Below the pieces are notes generated by a model. The model saw nothing but the letters and a program-made list of their open reading frames with translations. It did no database searches and was not told the DNA's origin. From assembly GCA_003518745.1 (NCBI GenBank), contig DOYB01000116.1:1-19646 (forward strand): a stretch of 19,646 bases of DNA, read 5' to 3'. Numbering within the stretch: the stretch's first letter is position 1; each line of letters starts with the position of its first letter. Positions 16,378 to 19,646 of this stretch are shown here, one piece after another. The DNA comes from Selenomonas sp. Its GTDB lineage: Bacteria > Bacillota > Negativicutes > Selenomonadales > Selenomonadaceae. A program made the translations under genes and the position numbers.

Positions 16378-16416
16378 AAATAAGAAAAGCGCAGCCTAAA
16401 CCTCTCCAGACTGCGC
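16378..16416 (-). terminator. Terminator of the zinc-ribbon gene
   Basis: On the minus strand GCGCAG (16416-16411) and CTGCGC (16394-16389) close a 16-nt loop and are followed by TTTTCTTATTT. The stem is only 6 bp but GC-rich. Confidence 0.6.
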
Positions 16417-16450
16417 GAATCTAATGACCTATATTTTTATGCTATACGGC

Positions 16451-16744
16451 TCAATTCTCGCCCGCTGCGCGATGCTTGCTGAAGCAATCGCGGCAGTACA
16501 CCGGACGATCATTTTTAGGCTCAAAGGGAACCTCCGTCTCCTTGCCGCAATCCGCGCAGGTAACGGTATACATCTGGCGCTGTTCCCCGCCATCACGACC
16601 ACGGCGCCTCTTATCCCGGCAATCCCGGCAGCGTGCAGGCTCGTTCTCGAACCCCTTCTCTGCATAAAATTCCTGTTCACCCGCGCTAAAGATGAAATCT
16701 TTGCCGCATTCCTTGCATACAAGTGTCTTGTCTTCGAAAGCCAT
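16451..16744 (-). CDS. Small zinc-ribbon protein with CxxC-x17-CxxC domain
   Basis: A 97-residue protein with four CxxC pairs: C10/C13, C39/C42, C63/C66 and C84/C87. The first two pairs enclose 25 residues (a zinc-ribbon of the 'probable zinc-binding' type). The last two enclose exactly 17 residues, KETEVPFEPKNDRPVY being most of the interval, matching the CxxC-x17-CxxC domain family. An Arg-rich linker (DKRRRGRDGG) joins the two modules. The function is unknown; two metal sites and a basic linker would suit nucleic-acid or ribosome binding. The ATG follows AAGGAG by 8 nt. It has its own promoter and a leader of about 165 nt, so it is probably monocistronic. Confidence 0.88.
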   Translation of the reverse strand: MAFEDKTLVCKECGKDFIFSAGEQEFYAEKGFENEPARCRDCRDKRRRGRDGGEQRQMYTVTCADCGKETEVPFEPKNDRPVYCRDCFSKHRAAGEN

Positions 16745-16794
16745 GAAAAAAACTCCTTACATATTGTGTTTGTCCCAATCCGCTCAGAGAAGCT

Positions 16795-16885
16795 CCCTTA
16801 GACGCAGCAACCCACTGTGAGCAAGCGCTCACATTACGGGGACTGATTTCTGGTGACTGTGTCCTTAAACAACAAGCTGCAAGGG
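16795..16885 (-). ncRNA. Structured 5' leader candidate of the zinc-ribbon mRNA
   Basis: On the minus strand CCCTTGCAGC (16885-16876) can pair with GCTGC and AAGGG (16808-16804 and 16799-16795), interrupted by one 4-nt bulge. Inside is a perfect hairpin TGTGAGC-GCTT-GCTCACA (16833-16816), extended outward by CCC/GGG across an internal loop. The domain spans about 90 nt and lies 50 nt before the ATG. A competing helix (GTGTTCC with GGACAC) would disrupt the closing stem. I do not recognise a known riboswitch or 6S/SRP RNA. Confidence 0.4.
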
Positions 16886-16917
16886 AACACCCTAAAAAGC
16901 GAATATCCATAAACTAT

Positions 16918-16945
16918 AGTATACCTATTTTTCAAAAAAATGCAA
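16918..16945 (-). promoter_or_regulatory. Promoter candidate of the zinc-ribbon gene
   Basis: Minus strand TTGCAT (16945-16940), a 16-bp spacer and TATACT (16923-16918). The -10 is good and the -35 moderate. It lies 60 bp past the kinase stop, with no clear terminator between. Confidence 0.5.
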
Positions 16946-17004
16946 GTAATTTTCTATTTTTCCTTCTTTTCCTTCCTTACATTTAAGGAAATGTTCATAA
17001 ATTA

Positions 17005-18318
17005 TTATTCAGCAGTTCCGGTGTGCATTGGAATGGAAACCTCAACTATGAAGCCCCCATCACTCCAGTAGTGGAGCTCTCCCTTCAAAAGCTCCAAACG
17101 CTCCCTCATATGACGAAGCCCGAAGCCCTGTTTTAGATTATCACAGCCTTCACCGTCATCCGAAACTACGATGCGAAGGGCTTCCTCATCCGTGCCGATG
17201 GTTATATTCACGTGCTTGGCGTGTCCATGTCTGTTGGCATTGGTAACGCATTCCTGTACTACGCGGTATATGACCTCCTCCTCGTCTTCGCGCAGATGCT
17301 CGGGCCACCCGTTTATGAGATATGATACTTCCATGCCGGAGGATGCCATGAAATCCTCAGTCATCTTGAACAGAGCCTCCCGAAGCGGCAGCCTCTCCAG
17401 ATCATCGGGGCGCAACTTACGGACCGACCTCCGCACGTCCTTTATGCCGCGAAGTGCTGTTTCCCTTATCTTTGCCAGCTGGGCTTTAGTGAACTCAGGA
17501 GCCGTATCCATCGTAACCATGCAGGCATCCAGACCTGCCGCAATGCCCGTCAAAGCATGGCCAAGGGTATCGTGTATCTCCCTTGCCAGCCTGTTGCGTT
17601 CCCGTGTCTCAGCTGTCCGCTCTGCCTCGATGGCATAGGCCCTGAGCCGTTGGTTCGCATCGTTGAGCTGCGCGTTCAAGGACTGTATCCTCTCGCTTTC
17701 CCTGTGCTTCCCCTGTACGAATACCATAACATAAAACACAAACAGTATGGTGTTAAGGGATATAAACACATTCAACAGGGTCTTCAGCACTGCCTGTGCC
17801 GATGCGTTATAGTAAGCTATATATGCTTCTATGGGGACAGCCTGTATCTGTGCCGAAGCCAGATTGTAGTTGGCAATGATATACAATCCCGTCATAGCCA
17901 TCACAAGTATAACACGCTGATGCTTTCCCCGGTATCCATGAAGCATGTCTGCCACCACCAGAAGCACTACTCCATGATAGGCCAGATTCAAACCTCTCAA
18001 AAGACCAACGCAAGCGCAGATTTCCCCGAAAATCACCACATATGACCATGGGTTTCTTCGCGTCTTGTCCTGATACCTGTAGATCCGGCCAAAAAGGAAA
18101 AGCAGGCCAAAGGATATCGTTGGCAGCAGTAATCCCCAAATCGGCGCCATTGGAATTGCCGGCAATGTATCCAGAAATGAACGCGCCGACATAGATTCCA
18201 CGACCTTATTCTGTGTAACGCACATAAAACCTGCAATAAGGAATACCACCAGACCATTATACAAATACAGCAATTCATGCAGTGAGGCAAGCACGCTGGA
18301 AGATTGATTTTCCTTCAT
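17005..18318 (-). CDS. NarL-type sensor histidine kinase (HisKA_3)
   Basis: A 437-residue inner-membrane kinase. The N-terminal half has about six hydrophobic helices (about 18-35, 58-78, 92-110, 113-127, 136-152, 180-201) with no large periplasmic domain. A coiled-coil stretch (205-240) leads to the HisKA_3 motif EIHDTLGHALTG (phosphoacceptor His249). The ATPase domain has N box ECVTNANRHGHA (Asn360), DDGEG (387-391) and GFGLRHMRERL. It starts at ATG 18318, sharing one base with the stop of the sugar-binding protein (TGATG), with GAGGGG 8 nt upstream; an in-frame GTG at 18327 overlaps that ribosome site. The coupled binding protein probably supplies the sensing, since the kinase itself has little outside the membrane. 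No response-regulator gene follows; the NarL-type regulator at 11560-12240 is the likely partner. Confidence 0.93.
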   Translation of the reverse strand: MKENQSSSVLASLHELLYLYNGLVVFLIAGFMCVTQNKVVESMSARSFLDTLPAIPMAPIWGLLLPTISFGLLFLFGRIYRYQDKTRRNPWSYVVIFGEICACVGLLRGLNLAYHGVVLLVVADMLHGYRGKHQRVILVMAMTGLYIIANYNLASAQIQAVPIEAYIAYYNASAQAVLKTLLNVFISLNTILFVFYVMVFVQGKHRESERIQSLNAQLNDANQRLRAYAIEAERTAETRERNRLAREIHDTLGHALTGIAAGLDACMVTMDTAPEFTKAQLAKIRETALRGIKDVRRSVRKLRPDDLERLPLREALFKMTEDFMASSGMEVSYLINGWPEHLREDEEEVIYRVVQECVTNANRHGHAKHVNITIGTDEEALRIVVSDDGEGCDNLKQGFGLRHMRERLELLKGELHYWSDGGFIVEVSIPMHTGTAE

Positions 18319-19289
18319 CAGTCCCACCCCTCTATATTACTGTCGAAGATATTTTCCCTGTACCAGAGCCTTGTGGGGAGCTTGATAGTGCGTGCATGCT
18401 CCCTGCCCTCTAAAATCCTGTATGCCTGTTCAGCCGCCCGCTGTCCTATAGTTCGTGGGGATTGGCCCGCGGTCGCCGTCATATGACCCTCGGCAATCAT
18501 CTCCTTTGTCTCAGGGACTCCGTCCACTCCATAGATCATAACATCATCCAGCCGCCCTGCCATACGCAGTGCCGCCATAGCCCCCATTGCGGCCGGATCA
18601 TTCAGAGCCATAACCACGTTGATTTCCGGATGCCGCTCCAGCATACGCTCCATGGCGGGCATAGCCAGCTCAAGCTGGCCAAGGCACTCCTCCTCGTCCA
18701 CGATACGGAAGGTATCATACTGCGCAATAGCGTCACAGAAGCCCTGCATACGATCCACAGAGGAGCGTGCTTCCGAATGCTTCAGAAGCGCGATATTCCC
18801 TCCCTCCGCATGGGAAATAAGATGGCTGGCGCACTGCTGACCTGCCATGTAGTTATCCGATACCACTGTTGACATCACATATCTATCATCCTGCACATTA
18901 GTGTCAATGGCAATCACAGGTATACGTGCCAGATACGCGCTCTCTATGGCAGGCTCTATCTGCTCCCAGTCCACAGGATTAACGAACAGAAGCTCAACTC
19001 CCCTATCCACCAGTTCCTTTATCTCCTCCGTCTGACGTTCCACTGAAAGGGCAGTATCCCTTGTAATCAGGATATCCCCGTGATTTTCCACCGCTGTACG
19101 GATTTCTTCATCTATAATGTCATAAAATGGATTATTCAGGGTCATATATACAGCTCCAAGCTTTCTGCGGTGCTCATTCTGTCTGGCAGAATAGTCTTCA
19201 CTGCTTAAATGGAACATACCATAGCAGAATCCCCCCAGAACCACAAGCGTCAATATAACGTACAAGAAATATCTTTCCTGCTTTATCAT
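18318..19289 (-). CDS. RbsB-like periplasmic sugar-binding protein, membrane-anchored
   Basis: A 323-residue protein of the ribose/galactose-binding (LacI-like, Peripla_BP_4) type. A single N-terminal helix (about 9-26) contains Cys22, but Phe precedes it, so it does not make a lipobox; the protein is probably anchored by the helix. Family features are LGAVYMTLNNPFYDIIDEEI, LFVNPVDWEQIEPAI, IPVIAIDTN, VVSDNYMAGQ, ALNDPAAMGA and YGVDGVPETKEMI. I start it at ATG 19289 (GGAGG 10 nt upstream); an in-frame ATG at 19334 has no ribosome site and falls on the -10-like sequence. It is translationally coupled to the kinase and lacks transporter neighbours, so it probably presents a bound sugar to the kinase. 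Confidence 0.9.
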   Translation of the reverse strand: MIKQERYFLYVILTLVVLGGFCYGMFHLSSEDYSARQNEHRRKLGAVYMTLNNPFYDIIDEEIRTAVENHGDILITRDTALSVERQTEEIKELVDRGVELLFVNPVDWEQIEPAIESAYLARIPVIAIDTNVQDDRYVMSTVVSDNYMAGQQCASHLISHAEGGNIALLKHSEARSSVDRMQGFCDAIAQYDTFRIVDEEECLGQLELAMPAMERMLERHPEINVVMALNDPAAMGAMAALRMAGRLDDVMIYGVDGVPETKEMIAEGHMTATAGQSPRTIGQRAAEQAYRILEGREHARTIKLPTRLWYRENIFDSNIEGWD

Positions 19290-19341
19290 ATATACACAGC
19301 CTCCAATAGAACGCTCCAGATGTTTCCACGTCATATACTTT

Positions 19342-19371
19342 CTGCCATAAATGAAAATTTCCTGCCATAAA
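19342..19371. promoter_or_regulatory. Direct-repeat regulator site upstream of the sugar-binding protein/kinase operon
   Basis: CTGCCATAAA at 19342-19351 and 19362-19371: a 10-bp direct repeat with a 20-bp period, two helical turns. On the minus strand it reads TTTATGGCAG twice and ends just before a TATATG box (19337-19332) that lacks a good -35, as expected of an activator-dependent promoter. TGAAAAT lies between the copies. The same CTGC/TGAAAAT arrangement occurs at 12296-12319. Confidence 0.55.
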
Positions 19372-19381
19372 ATGCTAATAT

Positions 19382-19402
19382 CCCAGCTTCAAAGAAGCAG
19401 GG
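19382..19402. repeat. Near-palindrome upstream of the direct repeats
   Basis: CCC-A-GCTTC and GAAGC-A-GGG around a central AAA, with one A/A mismatch per arm. It lies about 10 bp upstream of the direct repeat relative to the minus-strand operon. It could be an operator or a small hairpin; four T then four A follow on the plus strand, which is weak for a terminator. Confidence 0.4.
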
Positions 19403-19594
19403 TTTTAAAAACTCACGTCGAAAATTTAGTAGAAATAGAGTAACACAATCATTTACGTTATTATTTTGCAATATGGTTATAAATTATTTAGGTTTTGCCT
19501 AAGTTGTTTTAAGATTTTTGTATTTATATCTGTAAAAAGCATATATTCATTTCGTTATTCTATATTTAATTTCAAAATTGAGAGGAGTCTTATT
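19403..19594. other. AT-rich divergent intergenic region
   Basis: About 190 bp without a gene on either strand. It must carry the promoter of the plus-strand thioesterase gene, but the AT-rich sequence offers several overlapping -10-like boxes and no clear -35. A short inverted repeat, TTAGG-TTTTG-CCTAA, lies near 19488-19502. Confidence 0.5.
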
Positions 19595-19646
19595 ATGTCC
19601 GCAAATGATAATTATTGTTTTGCCTGTGGAAAGGACAACCCCATTG
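19595..19646 (+). CDS. Probable hotdog-fold (PaaI-like) thioesterase, 5' end only
   Basis: Only 17 codons are in the window. The ATG follows AGGAG by 7 nt. The N terminus carries YCFACGKDNPI, the Cys-x-x-Cys-Gly-x-x-Asn-Pro motif that opens many PaaI-like 4HBT-superfamily thioesterases. The call rests on this motif alone. It diverges from the sugar-binding protein operon. Confidence 0.6.
   Translation, partial: MSANDNYCFACGKDNPI

Noticed and set aside
16429..16801. Open frames of 97-125 codons on both strands across the zinc-ribbon gene
   Set aside because: The CxxC frame is a clear family match with a good ribosome site; the others are shadows in its other frames.
16816..16833. TGTGA...TCACA as a CRP or LacI-type operator
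   Set aside because: The half-sites are 8 bp apart, not the 6 bp of CRP, and the centre differs from the ideal lac operator. It lies downstream of the likely promoter and fits better as an RNA hairpin inside the leader.
16745..16911. A known structured RNA such as 6S, SRP or a c-di-GMP riboswitch
   Set aside because: None of the conserved cores I know for these RNAs (for example the SRP GGAAGG region or the GEMM core) is present; only a generic stem-loop layout is seen.
16973..16990. TTCCTT-ACATTT-AAGGAA as a terminator of the kinase operon
   Set aside because: The stem is short and AT-rich, and no T tract follows it on the minus strand.

Overview
The window looks like the chromosome of a diderm Firmicute of the Negativicutes, most likely a Selenomonadaceae relative. 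Strong AGGAGG-type ribosome sites and low-GC-Firmicute housekeeping genes sit beside an outer-membrane secretin, which requires a second membrane. The lineage is an inference. There are no tRNA, rRNA, IS or CRISPR features.

Layout. (1) Positions 1-4091, minus strand: the 5' part of a Tad/Flp pilus operon, read cpaB, cpaC (secretin), then two successive CpaE/TadZ-type ATPases, the second with an N-terminal receiver domain and cut by the window edge. (2) 4413-5057, plus: a prepilin peptidase facing away from the Tad operon, with a strong promoter whose -35/-10 spacer is a palindrome. (3) 5068-8188, minus: two large polytopic membrane proteins resembling GT-C glycosyltransferases, convergent with the peptidase. 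(4) 8434-8913, plus: a stand-alone PTS IIA of the glucose family. (5) 8930-10147, minus: an AAA_14/DUF4143-type ATPase. (6) 10241-12240, minus: a NarL-type response regulator overlapping a membrane-anchored family-1 solute-binding protein. (7) 12391-16278, plus: phosphoglucomutase/phosphomannomutase, typA/bipA and a stand-alone glucitol-type PTS IIA. (8) 16451-16744, minus: a small CxxC zinc-ribbon protein with a long, apparently structured 5' leader. (9) 17005-19289, minus: an RbsB-like anchored sugar-binding protein overlapping a HisKA_3 sensor kinase. (10) 19595-end, plus: the start of a probable hotdog thioesterase.

The most interesting signal is that (6) and (9) appear to be two halves of one sugar-sensing system. 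The kinase has no adjacent regulator, the regulator has no adjacent kinase, and both halves carry a membrane-anchored binding protein but no ABC permease or ATPase. The two promoter regions share an unusual element: CTGC boxes exactly 20 bp apart with a TGAAAAT core between them, 53-56 bp upstream of each chosen start codon. This suggests a four-gene module (sugar-binding protein, kinase, regulator, second solute-binding protein) split by about 4.8 kb of unrelated genes but still co-regulated.

Several starts were revised from the longest reading frame by ribosome-site position: TTG 1541, TTG 4413, ATG 6729, ATG 8188, ATG 10147, GTG 12240, ATG 15916, ATG 18318 and ATG 19289.
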